Assembly (NCBI GenBank): GCA_039654915.1
Contig: CM077593.1
Location: forward strand, 33,450,501 to 33,514,500
Length of the DNA: 64,000 nt
Origin: Aquilaria yunnanensis
Taxonomy: Eukaryota > Streptophyta > Magnoliopsida > Malvales > Thymelaeaceae
Direction of reading: 5' to 3'
Numbering within the stretch: position 1 is the stretch's first letter; each line of letters begins with the position of its first letter. Both the position numbers and the translations under genes were made by a program. The notes beneath the pieces were generated by a model. That model was not told the DNA's origin and ran no database searches. It saw only the letters and a program-made list of their open reading frames with translations. Below, one piece after another: positions 1 to 11,188 of the stretch.

Positions 1-1922
1 TTCTAAAATTGTGGTGGAAGGATAGAAACATGTTTGAGGAGGAGGATGGTGAATATTAGCCATCTTTCACCTTTAAGTCCTCTCAAATCTCCACTTTCTC
101 ACATTCACTCCTCCAACTTTACTCATTTTATCACTTGACCTCCCAATCTATGCTTGGCCACATTTTTTATCCTTTCTTATACTTTCCATGGACCCTCAAA
201 TAAGTCCTAAGGAAGTCCACTTAGCCTCCTTAACTTAGCTTAAGTCAATATTGGCCTTAGGTGTCCATTTTACAACACTTAGCTTAAAATCACAATTTTG
301 TACATTTAAGCCCTTTCACTAACTTCATTGGTTCTTGTGGGACTTATGGTCCTACCTAATTAGTTCACTATTACACTTATGTCCTCAATTTTACTAAATT
401 TATAAACTTGCCACTGGTTTTGGGCAAAATCACCAAAATGCCCTTGGTGAGCCTTAGGTGCCTTTAATGACTTCAAAACCTTCTAAAACTTAACAAACTT
501 GCTTGAATTGTAAATAAAATATTAAAATGAGGTGCTTACCTAGGATTTTCACTTACCTGGCCCATCTGAGTTAGGTTTGCACTTGGATGGCTGTATAATG
601 TTAAGTTAACTACTTAAATTACCACTAAACATAGTGTAATCAAAGCAAAGAAAAATTGGATTGGTTTCTAATAAGTTGAAATAGGTACAGTTCCTATGGT
701 TTTCATTACTTAACTTGGTTAGCTAGTGAATCATATATAATGTCTTGATTTTCCAACTTTTTGGTGATGTTACTATTTGGTCCCTTATTGTCTTAAGCTA
801 AGCATTAATCCCTATTCTAAACTAGAAAGCATTTCCATCATATTAACTAGCTTAAAAATAGGCTTTCCCATGTTTATTACTAATCACCCTAGCAACCTAG
901 ACAAGTCTTCCAGGATGCCTATGGTTACTATTATCTTTTCCTAATTTCAGTTCCTCTTAATCTTTATCGAGAGTTAAATAAAACCTAAGGGCTAATTGAC
1001 TGTGGCCTTCAACAATTCAACAATCCATAAAAAAAACTCAAAGAGAAGATTAAAAAAATATATAGGAAAAATCAAAGACAACTATCCATATACCCAACAA
1101 AACATAACCATGTCAAGTAAATACAACCATAAAAAGTATTTAAAAGATTACTCCTTGCTTAAACCAAAATTGAATATAAAGCTAAAATTAAGGAAATCCA
1201 TGAACAAGTGCAAAGTAGAAAGCAACCCTTGAAGCTTAAGTTCCTTTGCTCTGCAATAATCACCAAAGCTCTTCAATATTGTTTAAAAACACTCTACTTT
1301 AGGTATGATGAAAAACCTATATCCAAAGTTATCTCTTCTTCTTTTAATTCTAAGCCTAATCTCTATATCTAAGAAGTTGTGCTCCTTGTCTTCATGTAGA
1401 GCTTCAAATAGGATGGTTGGTAGGTGAGATTTTAAGCCCATTTAATGTAAAAATGGAGGTCAATCAAGTTCAAATTTTTTTAGCCATAAAAAATTATCCC
1501 TTGGTTCAAAATAAGGTTAATGTAATTGTACCATGAACATCTCAAGCTTTTTTTATAGGAACTTTGGCTTCTTTCCCTCAAAGCAATCGCACTACGTAGG
1601 AGATATGATCACATTCGAGGCTTTCAATCCTGATTGTCTTCTTTTTCTTCTTAAGTCCTCCTACAAGGTCCTTCCTTCATGCAATTGTGCCCTAGATTTG
1701 TGCATATCTCCACTCAAGCCCCTAAGATATACATTGTGACCTGCAAAACAATAAATGCAAACTAAGATCTAGGAAAATGGTAGCAATTTAACATAAAATT
1801 AGGTAAGATATAGAAGTATATTATGTGACTATCAAAAGTCTAATTGGCTTATACCATTTCTGAAGATGAAAGTTAGAGAAGTAGGTAGGGGAAAATTTTA
1901 AAAATGAGAAAAGAACACTAGG
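1..1922. other. AT-rich DNA without a recognisable gene
   Basis: I find no reading frame longer than about 80 codons and no recognisable protein motif on either strand. The tone (phrases such as AAATGCCCTTGGTGAGCC) resembles old LTR sequence, but I cannot place boundaries or a family. The small frames at 996-1232 and 1533-1739 lack any family signature and are treated as chance. Confidence 0.5.
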
Positions 1923-4900
1923 TGACATGGCTGCCCTCGGCCATGCCCAGGAAACCTGTGAGAACGGATCTCATGGTGGTTGCAATTGGCTAGCTATATA
2001 TGTGCACAAATTAAAACTTCATGAAACTAGTTGATTAACCTAGAAAATACAAGATGCATGCTTATTTAGCTTTGACTTGAATATATGGAAACCATAAAAC
2101 ATTCCCTTGGCCAAGGTACTTTTAATAGAAATTAAGTTCAAATAGTCAAAGCATACACAATCAACATTTGTATTAACATTACTACACATAATGACAATGT
2201 GAGGGCATTCAACAGAAGTAGACTAATGTCCCTCACCCAAGAGCAAACATAGAGTCTAAAGCTCTAAACATAGATATAAAAGGCAACTAGGCATGCAATG
2301 TACATAAGCCTTTTTTCTAAGATCCTTCTAACTAACTCCCATATTAGAGATGAATCCCAGTGACGAGTCACAAAAGCCTATCCACGTGTTGCTAGCCGCT
2401 GCGGCCAAGAAAATACTACAGTTAGTACTGTTACTTCACCGATAAGTAACTAAGAAAACTAGAATCATAAATATTTCCATAACAATATACCTGCAACAAA
2501 AGACTACCATGACAACCCTCAGTGGTTATCGGGCTCAACACGGTTAGAATCTATACAACATAAGATAAAGGAGTGAGAATTTGTAATTCTTAGTAAGGGA
2601 TCTTCACCTGCAATAAAAATGCTAAGGACAACTCATATATTATTATATGTAATTTGTTGTGAGCTCATACAGCATGAGGCTAAACCTATGCATATACATT
2701 TCAGTCCCTTAGGACTTGTCTTCTATCTAGTCCTTAAACTATAAGCAAAGCCTTGTTTATTAGCAAACATTGCTTACTAGCCTAACTAGTGAAGTCTATC
2801 ACTAGTTGAACCACTCTTATGTTGTACAGGGGCACTATGGTTGGACTAATAATTCCTAGGTCCCAAAGAACCTACTAGGTGTACTAAGGTTTCCTCATCG
2901 AAGCCTTGAACCTGAGGGTGCAACTAAGGTCTCAATAGTGTTAAACCTTCCACCTCCTGTAATGTTGTATTTGTTATGGCCTATGAACTAGTTTTCTCAT
3001 AAGGTACATTTACCATTTACAAAACTATAAGAAAACCCCTAAATCATGAAAAAGTTTTTAGATATTCCGGAGTGTCATTGTACAGTTACAACCCTTAGGC
3101 ACCCCTAGGACCATCCCTGCCCTCTTTTGGATCCTATTTTAAAGAGCTGAATTGTGTTGAAAAATCTCTCTAAGGCCTAGGCGCCAGGAGCACCCTGCTC
3201 TGTGGACAGAAAAATGCTCCCTAGCCGTCAGGAGCCTGTTTCCTGAACCTAAAAAACACCCTTTTAAGCATCTTTGAAGGCTTCCTATGAGTTTAAGGCA
3301 TACAATGGATGCTTAAACTCACCATAAACCTGTAAAACAACTTGCATAAGCCACAAATACACCATTACAACACAACTATGATGCATTAAAACATCATCCC
3401 TGTTGGGTTTCTGGAGCTAAACAGCGCAGCGGAATTTAACCGAAACCCTCTAGGATCCAAGTGAAACGAGGTAAACCGGGTGTTCGAAAATTTTCATACC
3501 TAATTTTCGGTTGAGATCCTTCACTCAACTGTAGAGTTGAATCACAAAACCTGAACAGTTGACGTGTTTAAGTTCTCTATGGTATCCACACGAGCCTCTC
3601 GGGATCACCACGCTTCTACCACGTCCCGGCAGATACATTTCTCTTGCGCTCGCAGTACTAGCTTGCGTCCTCCAAGGAATTGCAAGAGAAGAGTGCGGCT
3701 GTCCTTTTCGGGAGGCTAGGGCAAGGAGACCCGCGAATTTCTCACTAAAAGTTGTATTTATAGTGAGGCTCAACTTCCAGGCCTAATGGGTTTCAAAGCC
3801 CTAATCCAATTAGGCTTTAATTTCGGGCTTAATAATGGCTCAACTCTTGGGCCCAACTCTTGGGCCCATTATTAATATGAAATTAAAGTGAAACCATAAC
3901 CCAAATAATTAGCCCATGCACTCTAATGATCCAAATAGCTCTATGTGTGCGACCCAATAGGCTCTTACCACGTTGGCAATGATCATAAATTACATTTATG
4001 ATAATAAGCAATGAGCGGTGTCTAGCAACACATCATTACTACCCAAGTGACAAGATTGTCGGTGATTCGACTAAACATTTATGATCATTATCGATATATG
4101 CTACTGTCCCTTTGTCCAAGATATCAAGACTAAGCACGAGACATGGAATGTGTCACTCTCATATAACCCAATCTTTGGTTTCTTGATTACCGAGTAGACC
4201 AACTTAAACTGATGACATTGATATCGTATATCAACTCATCCGAGCATGGCCATGCATTTTCTAAGTCTCACTCTATCAAGGGGCCTGAAGATATCACTCC
4301 CGTTACATAGGAGGGACAAATCCCATCTTGATCATACAAATCCCTCCGCATGATATGTGGCATACCCAATGACCTCCTTCAAGTTCACTTAGTTACGAGC
4401 AACAAAGGAAAGTATTAAAGTATGTGACCCACATGTAGGGGACCTTGATGATCTTAGGTTGAAAGACTATATATACCATGATCACTATGAGAATCACTTA
4501 TGACACTCATATAACGATCCATGTAGTGTTCTCATGGTGGGTCGGTCCAGTACACAAGTTTTCCAATTTGTACCCATATATAGATTACATATCTTATATT
4601 AGTCTTCACATATGCTAGTCGTTATGTATTATTGCAACCCGCTCCATAATAATACTAGACCAGAGACGTTTGAGAATATCATTATTCTAGGGTTACAATT
4701 ATGTTTATTACATTACGCAGAAACAAAATAACAAACATAATTGCTGGATTAATGCCTTAATAAAATATCATCACTCAATGTGCAAAAATACAATCATCTC
4801 ATGATTGGCTTTTTGGGCACAATACTACCAATCCTAACCTTAAATTCAAGCCTAGTCCACCATAATTCAACTTGCCCACTAACTAATGCTATTGCCAAAA

Positions 4901-5738
4901 CTACTTGAATTCATCAAGCAATAACACTCCAATAGCATTAATCAAGCTTAAAACCATAAATCCCTTACCTCAATTTCATCTACCAAACAAGAATTATGCA
5001 ACTCTTTATCAAGAACAAAGTCCCACAAGTTTCTACCTAAGTTCTAAGCAAAACCCAAGCAAATGGCACCAAATTAACACCAACCAAACAAAACCCAAGT
5101 CTTAAAACATGTAATAAACATGAAACAAGAAAGAAATCAATGTTACCTCTCGCCAAAAATAGGAACTTAGCTGGAAAATATGGCAAGCACTTCCAAAACC
5201 AAGAAACAAGCTTAAAACAAGTTGCCCAAAAGCTTATATACACCTTGGGCCTTCAAATTCCTTCAAGAACACTTGATTTTGAGCAAGAATTCAAGTAAAA
5301 ATGGTAGGGGCAAGGTGCAACTCGGGAATGGGAGGAAGAAGATCAACAATGGTAGCCACATGAACTTTACCAAGCTTTTAAAGATTTTAAATCACCAAGC
5401 CACCAAACCTTATTAAAACTTACAAAAAGCCCCATTCCCTAAATAGTAACCCAAGTCAAACTTTAGTCAAATCTTTAACACTTAAGCAAATCTTTGGGTT
5501 TTAAGCAAGGTTTATGCTTCAAAATATATTCTTGACTCTTGGGTCTATGCCCGATAACTTGGGATGCAAAATTACCATTTTACCCTTGTTCTTTTTTGGT
5601 GCCATAAACTACTTAGAACTCAGTAAACTTTTTCTAAGTTATTAATCCTTGCCTAGTTAACTTGAGATAAGGTATTAAACTAGGAATTTAATTAATTTAC
5701 CTTCCTCAGTTGAGTTTCCCTCTAAGAGGGCCGTAACA
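1923..5738 (-). mobile_element. Solo LTR, family A, left copy, with nested copia LTR
   Basis: Read on the minus strand this stretch matches 26768-27676 plus 38232-39920 through most of its length; for example the GGCTAGCA...GTGGATAGGCTTTTG block at about 2360-2395 recurs at 39450-39480. The ends were set from that comparison: TGACATGG at 1923 and GTAACA at 5738. Flanks CTAGG and TAAGG agree at only three of five bases, so this duplication is weak. There is no coding sequence. Without the nested copia LTR the length is about 2.4 kb. I take it as a solo LTR of a large Gypsy family, perhaps Tekay/Del-like because of its size, but nothing in the sequence proves the lineage. Confidence 0.6.
3401..4830 (-). 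mobile_element. Copia-type solo LTR
   Basis: On the minus strand it begins TGGTAGTATTGTGCCC and ends AAACCCAACA, the TG...CA form of an LTR. A TATA-like CACTATAAATACA lies about two thirds of the way along, followed by the TTCCGCTGCGC block near the end that is common in plant Copia LTRs. The flanks are ATCCC (3396-3400) and ATCCT (4831-4835), a target duplication with one mismatch. No internal domain or second LTR adjoins it, hence solo. A truncated relative lies at 40966-42021. Small frames at 3525-3773 and 3559-3786 are inside this LTR and are not genes. Confidence 0.7.
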
Positions 5739-6893
5739 TAAGGGTTAAGATGAAAGTCAGAGAAATATGAACAATAATAAAGCAAAATCAAGAACACATA
5801 GTAGAAATAAAGAAGATACCTGAAAAAGAATGGAAATAGGGGTTGATCAAAGAAAAAGAATAGAAAGGTGAACGACAATAGAAAGAAAGGGGAAAAAAGA
5901 AGTAAAAATAGAGATCGATCGAAATGACCACAAAAAAATAACCAGGAATCAGAAAACAATACCAGATATGGAAATAAAAAGATAGAGAAGAAGAATGATG
6001 AATAGGAGAGCCCGAGTTTTGATTGGCTCATCGCCTGAGTTTGGACACCCGCATATTTATCGAATTGATGGACTGGCAGTTAATCAAGTTTCGAGGCTAG
6101 GCTTCAGAAAAGGGAGAGCAATGGTGGCTGATTTTTGTGATGCAAAGGGCATGCTGAGTATAGAAATCATAAAAAAAAACTCAAACTAAAAGTGTAGGTT
6201 ACCCTCAACCTTATTAATTTGCATATATAGTAGAGAGAATAAGAAGTTTCTTCTTTATGGGAAATTGTTAAAATAAGGGATAAAATCAATTCTATACAAA
6301 ATGTTGTGTTTCATTAAAGGTAATTTTGGGATTTCAAGTAAAAATTTGATGTGGCAGTCAGTTAGTCTAATAATTACTTTACAATGACTAAATTGCTCTC
6401 AAATCATGGTTTATAATAGATATAGTAGATATAATGTATTATTAAGATAATGAGGGAGGGGACTAGTTACTCCTCTATTTTGGACTACACAAAATATATA
6501 TAAGAAGAGAAATGAGGGTTGTTATTACCACTTTCCTTCTATTCTCTTTGATAGAAACAATGAATGAGGACATTAATTATTTATTATATTATAAACATAT
6601 GTCTAATTAAATATATTAATCCACCCTAATTCTCCACATAAGCCACCACCCAGTCTAAACTTTGACCAAATTCCCCTTAGATAAAACTCTCACTTCCTTT
6701 CCTAAAACCTTACCTCTCTATTGTTGCATCTGCTAGACCATCACTGCCTTCAAAATGAAGTTTTTTAAGCCGTCATCACCTTGAAATCACCCATTTTCTA
6801 GTTGATCATCGTCTCTGTATCTCACCATCATCACTTGCCCTAGGATTGCATCATCACTGTTCACCTCCATATCTTACTATTGTTGTTTGCCTC
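5739..6893. other. Unassigned AT-rich spacer
   Basis: No supported gene. The 118-codon minus-strand frame at 5675-6031 is the complement of a purine-rich A/G tract and gives a low-complexity Phe/Ser/Leu peptide, so I reject it. A 64-codon plus frame at 5995-6189 has no family I recognise. From about 6700 the DNA has loose CATCACTTGCC-type repetition that resumes at 17316 on the far side of TAT-1, showing that both flanks were once joined. Confidence 0.5.
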
Positions 6894-6898
6894 CATAT

Positions 6899-7648
6899 TG
6901 ATGTCCAGAGACATCTTGCTGGAAGGCATGGTGACTTCCGGGAGGACTTCCTGTGAGGGAGAGCATCTGGAGTTGAGGTTTCCCAGGGGAATATGCCTGA
7001 AAAGCTCAGAGAAGAGGGTTAGGAGGTCCCTGGGGTGCTTTTCCGGGGATGAGCCTCCGATGCCCAAGTCAGTTTCCTGAGAAGGTAAGGGGGAAGCACT
7101 AGAGTTTTTAGTGGGCTTGCCTGTATTTTCTCAAGGAGGAGGAGTCGAACCGTTTGCCAGGGTCTGTTCCTTGGTATTTATAGAAAAGCCCAGCCCGTTC
7201 AGATGACGACACGTGTTCGGTCGGATGTTCTTTGAGTTTCTGGGCGTAGGGGGCGAGTAGCCGGTGACAGGCTCCTTTGAGTCTTGAACCGAGACAGGTC
7301 GTGACAAGACCTGGACGGCGTCGGCGTGTCAAATCACCATTTGAGGTGACATGTAGCGTCTGTGGGCGACATGTCAGAGGCTCGTTAAATGCTCATACCG
7401 TACTCCCAAAGTCCCTGGATGAGGTCGCCCTCTGACGCGGACGGTGCCCCTTCGGGAAATGTGCCCGTAGTTCTGGGAGTTCCCTGATTCAGGGTTCTAC
7501 TATCGGGGAGATCCTCTTCGGCTTGCAATAGCTGATTCTCCATCTCCGAAGGCGATCTGTTTAGTACCTCGGGGGGGCTAATAGTATCCTCACGTTCCCT
7601 GACGCTCCAAGTTCGGGTCAGATAGAGGCGATAGCCCTTCGGCTATCA
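6899..7648 (-). repeat. TAT-1 3' LTR
   Basis: This 750-bp repeat begins TGATGTCCAGAGACATC and ends CCTTCGGCTATCA in plus-strand reading. It matches 16578-17310 almost throughout. It contains the ACACGTGT G-box and a TTTATAG (minus-strand CTATAAA) TATA-like site near 7178. The small minus-strand frames at 6861-7332 are LTR sequence, not genes. Confidence 0.92.
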
Positions 7649-7665
7649 CATGCCCACCTTTGGAA
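7649..7665 (-). other. TAT-1 polypurine tract
   Basis: Directly internal to the 3' LTR, the minus strand reads CCAAAGGTGGGCATG before the LTR's TGAT. A purine-rich stretch at this position primes plus-strand DNA synthesis in LTR elements. The equivalent in TAT-2 is more purine-rich. Confidence 0.7.
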
Positions 7666-7947
7666 AGCCGAAGTGGAGACTTCGGTTTGTAGTCTTTCCG
7701 AGGATGCTCTTTGGGAGTTTTTAGGAAGTAAAACCTGTGCCGAAGGTACACCTTTTGCCCGAAGATATGGGCTGTTCGGCTATGGCCTATCTTTTGGTGT
7801 CTTTGAGGTAACTTACTTATTTCCTTTTTCCTTTTGCAGGTCTGTGCAACGTCGCGTCTCATGGCCAGGCGTGTCAGTCTGGAGCGGCGCGTCCTAGTTT
7901 TTTAGGGGTGTCAGAAGGCGTGGTCCCTATTTTGACGCGGCGGCTGA

Positions 7948-8092
7948 CACGTGGCACACTGTCATTAGAGGAGAGTCGCGTCGGTTACAGAGGGCGCGTC
8001 TTTTCAAACGCAGGGAACAGTTATGGCGACTGTTCACCTTCAAGGGGTACTTATGACGCCGGTTCGTCTACCCACCTTCGGCCTATATATAG
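7948..8092 (+). promoter_or_regulatory. Internal promoter of the TAT-1 antisense gene
   Basis: A CACGTG G-box at 7948-7953 and a TATATATAG box at 8084-8092 lie about 390 and 250 bases before the antisense gene's ATG. The same pair, in the same context (GACACGTGGC and GGCCTATA.AGCCCATT), stands before the homologous gene in TAT-2 at 28892 and 29028. Conservation of both boxes between two diverged subfamilies supports a real plus-strand promoter. Activity is inferred, not shown. Confidence 0.6.
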
Positions 8093-8342
8093 CCCATTCC
8101 ATCATAAGTTCCTTTTTTGGTTTTGCTTCTGCTCTTTTCCCTGCTTGCAACTGTTTTTTCCCCTGCTTTCCGCGGCGGTGCTGTTTGACAGAGTTTTTTC
8201 CGGCAATCTTTCACGACGGTGACTTCAAACCCAGATTTTGGCAAGTCATTTGGTGGGTTTTTGATTTCCAGAATCCTTTGATTTTTAGAGTATTTTCGGA
8301 AGTTGTTTTCTTTCCTTTTTTCGAACTCGTTTCTCAACCAAC

Positions 8343-10746
8343 ATGCGTGTTCCTGGGAGCTGGCAACCCTCTTTTGTCTCACCCTTGCTGCACCACCCCA
8401 AAAAAACTAGCAAAATGGAAGAAAAAGTTCTTTCTTCCTTCGTTTGCTATTACGAGGTTGCCACGTTCTAACCAATTTTGCTTTTCGAACCGTAGTAATG
8501 AGGTTACCGTTTTCCGAGCCCAACTGAAGGCCAGACTTCGGTACCCTCCTCTGAAGATGATTTGCGACTTCTGCCAATTCCATGGCATTGCCGTAAATCA
8601 ACTTCCGCCGAACTCGTACTGCTATTTCAACGCCTTCATCTGCATGTGTGGCGTCTTCAGGATAGAACCCCACTTTGTTATTTTTATGCAGTACTACAAG
8701 CTTTTCGTGGTCCCGAAGGGTGGCTTTTATTTCATGCTACCTCGGGGATCCGGGAGCAAAAAATATATGTTCACCTTTGCCACCAAGGACAACTGGCAAG
8801 GGTGGCAACAAAAATTTTTCTTTCTGAAGATGGAAGAGGCCTGGTCGCATGAAGTGGGCTTAGGGAAAGCTAGAGATGGACGTCGTAGATTCGAAGATAA
8901 TGCTAACTCCGGAGTTGGCTTCTGTCTTTGCGGACTTCGACGGACGTATTCGGGCTGTCTCTGACTGGGGTCCCGAGGTCTCCTCGCGTTCTCTCTACCC
9001 CTTCCCCATTAATTGGAGGTTAATGACCGAGGAGGTTCTTCAGGAGCTAGGGGTAGTGAAGGAGCACAAGACTGACCTCGAGATGCCAGCTCCTGCCATC
9101 GTTGGGAAGGATTCTTGGTTGGTGAAACTCCTTCGGGGGGAAGCTACTTTTGAAACTTTCTTCGAGAGTAAGTTATCTCTGGCTCCCTTTGTTATGGTTT
9201 TCATCTTGGACTCACGCTGATATCTTCTTTCTTTTCCAGAGATGGGCGATGGCACTGCTGCCTTCTACAAATCCCTTTTCACTGGCCAAGTTGAAAAGGG
9301 CGAGCAGACAAAGAAGGCTTTTTCCCGAAGGCGGAAAATGTCTGGGGCTGGGCCATCTGTGGCCGAACGGGCGAAGAAGGATGCGCCCCCTCCTCTCCCA
9401 GAGATTCCCGAGGAGGTGGGCGAAGAGCCCGAGGCTGCTGCTGTCCCGCCGGCCGAGGTCGTTGGTGACCTCACTGCTCAGAGTCCCACTCCTTCGGCGA
9501 CTCTTCTGGATGCTTTGGTAGAGGCCCCTTCCGCCGAGGAGGGACATAAATGCAAGGGCAAGGGGATCTCTACCGAGGAGGCTTCTGACGACGACGTCGC
9601 CGAGGTGCCAACAGGTTTGTTTTTCTAACAAACTAAGGTGCCTTGTTTTTTGTGGGCTTTGAGATTTTCTTGCCTTGACCAATTTTTTGTTTTTGCTATG
9701 CAAGGGAGATATCATCTCCGGGTTGGGTGGCCGAGCACGCCCAAAAGTGGGCCCTTCGGGATGCCCATATCCCGAAGGGGAAGGTCCCGAAGTAGCCTTT
9801 CTGGACGTTTACGGAGGACATGAATTTGTACTCCGAAGACTGCCAGCAAATGGCTAAGGAGATCTCAAAGGGGGTGCTTACTGAGGCCTCCTTCAAGGCC
9901 ATCGCGGAGGCTCACCCTGACGATGACTCTCTTGCCACGAAGGTTTCTGAGTACGCTGCCCAGGTACGCCTTTGGCCTTTGTGTCTTTCCTTTTGATTTC
10001 CTCTAAATGTCTGCCTCTTCTTCTTTGCCTTACTGACTTTGTCTTTGTTTTTCTGCAGCTGCTGGGGTACGCCGGTTTCCTCAGAGTTCGGGTGGCGAGG
10101 CAGGCGCTGTTCTGAGCCTTGGCCGTAGGCACCATAGACCAATATAAGGCCAAGTGCTCGGAACTGGTCACGCAGAACGCGCAGCTGGCTCAATCTGCAG
10201 AAAAGGAGGTTGCTGCCGTTCGGGAAGAGTTCCTGAAGGAAAAAGGAAGAACTTTTGAAGGACTTCTCCCAGAAGATTTCTGACCTCAGCTCCCAGGTGG
10301 CGGAGCTGATTTCGGCGAACGAGGCAGTTCAAAAGGAGAAGTCAGAATCTGAGGCTCTCCTGGCGAAGGTGCTTGAAGAGAAAGCCACGCTTCAGGTCGA
10401 GGTCGAGTCTTTGAAGAAGGAGCCGGAGAAGAAGAAGATGAAGGCGCTGAAGAAGAAGGTCGCGGATCTGAAGGAGGACCTTGAAGACCTCGATGTCAAG
10501 AAGGACAAATCCAACCAGATGACCAAAGTTGGTTTTCAGGACGGGTTTTGCCTCGCTCGGCATCAAGTTCTTCAAAGGTTCCCAGATTTGGACCTTTCTT
10601 TTTTGGAGGCTCTGAACATTCCCGAGGGGCCTCGGTGGTCTTGGTCCAAGATCGAGCATCTGAACCTGCCCCCTTCGCTTTCGGCGCCGAAGGTTGTGGA
10701 GAAGGACGCTGGAGCTGGTGGCTCCTGGGACGCCAAGAATCCTTAG
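8343..10746 (+). pseudogene. TAT-1 antisense spliced gene (gypsy-type transposon domain)
   Basis: Opposite in direction to gag-pol. Predicted exons are 8343-9167, 9240-9614, 9705-9963 and 10059-10746, with introns opening GTAAGT, GTTTGT and GTACGC and closing in AG. Exon 1 encodes a domain like the Pfam putative gypsy-type transposon family, with blocks CDFCQFHGIAVNQLPPNSY and FVVPKGGFYFML. Exon 2 is Pro/Ala/Glu-rich. Exon 4 is a Lys/Glu coiled coil ending in a GLARHQVLQRF-like segment. Known Tat elements carry such antisense ORFs; their function is unknown. This copy is broken: an extra base near 8365, a small deletion near 8855, a TGA at 10113 where TAT-2 has CGA, and a frame slip near 10245. 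The 313-codon frame at 8023-8964 is the exon 1 region read in its surviving phase. Confidence 0.75.
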
Positions 10747-10833
10747 TTTGTTCTAGGGCCCTTTGCCTTATTTTCCTTCTCTTTTGTACTTTTTCTTCTG
10801 GCAATCTCCCTTCTTTGTATGCAAATTTATCTT

Positions 10834-10839
10834 AATAAA
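10834..10839 (+). terminator. Poly(A) signal of the TAT-1 antisense gene
   Basis: A canonical AATAAA sits 88 bases after the antisense gene's stop codon, in a T-rich 3' end. TAT-2 has only AATGAA at the matching place (about 31807). Confidence 0.5.
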
Positions 10840-10895
10840 AGACTTTTTTAGAAAATTTGGCTAAGTATCTTTGCGAGATTTTTCGTTTCCCTTTG

Positions 10896-11070
10896 TCCCG
10901 AACTCATTCGCTCAAGAGACTTCGGAAAACCTTATCTGCGCTTAGCATGGCGACCTTCTTCTCGAAATCTTGACTTGTACAACTTATGCCCAAGAATTTT
11001 GGCTAAGTCTTTTGCCAGGTTTTCTCCATTGTCCCGAACACGTTCGCTCAAGAGACTTCGGAAAACCTTA
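10896..11070. repeat. Tail-to-tail repeats between the converging TAT-1 genes
   Basis: Two copies of a roughly 38-base block containing TTCGCTCAAGAGACTTCGG occur at about 10896-10933 and 11031-11070. They lie between the end of the antisense gene and the end of pol (11189). TAT-2 has three related copies in the same place. They may be 3'-end or insulating signals; only the repetition itself is seen. Confidence 0.6.
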
Positions 11071-11188
11071 TTTGGTCGGCCACTTTTGCGGAATTTGCAC
11101 TTCTTATGCTTAAGACTTTTTGGCTAAGAAACTTTCGTACTTAGAGAATTTTTCTAAGTTGTACAGCACAATCTTCTTCGCCGAGATC

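Noticed and set aside
3525..3786. Two overlapping short frames on both strands
   Set aside because: Inside the copia solo LTR; the matching frames at 41022-41342 lie in the truncated copy of the same LTR.
5680..5684. CTAGG as the second half of a perfect duplication for the left family A LTR
   Set aside because: Similarity to the right copy continues about 40-50 bases further, so this match to 1918-1922 is probably chance.
5675..6031. 118-codon minus-strand frame rich in Phe, Leu and Ser
   Set aside because: It is the complement of an A/G-rich tract; low complexity, no domain.
8023..8342. 5' extension of the 313-codon plus frame in TAT-1
   Set aside because: It runs over the promoter/leader; the conserved protein begins at the ATG near 8343.
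9212..9715. 167-codon minus-strand frame
   Set aside because: Lies opposite exon 2 of the TAT-1 antisense gene and has no domain; a shadow of GC-rich coding sequence.
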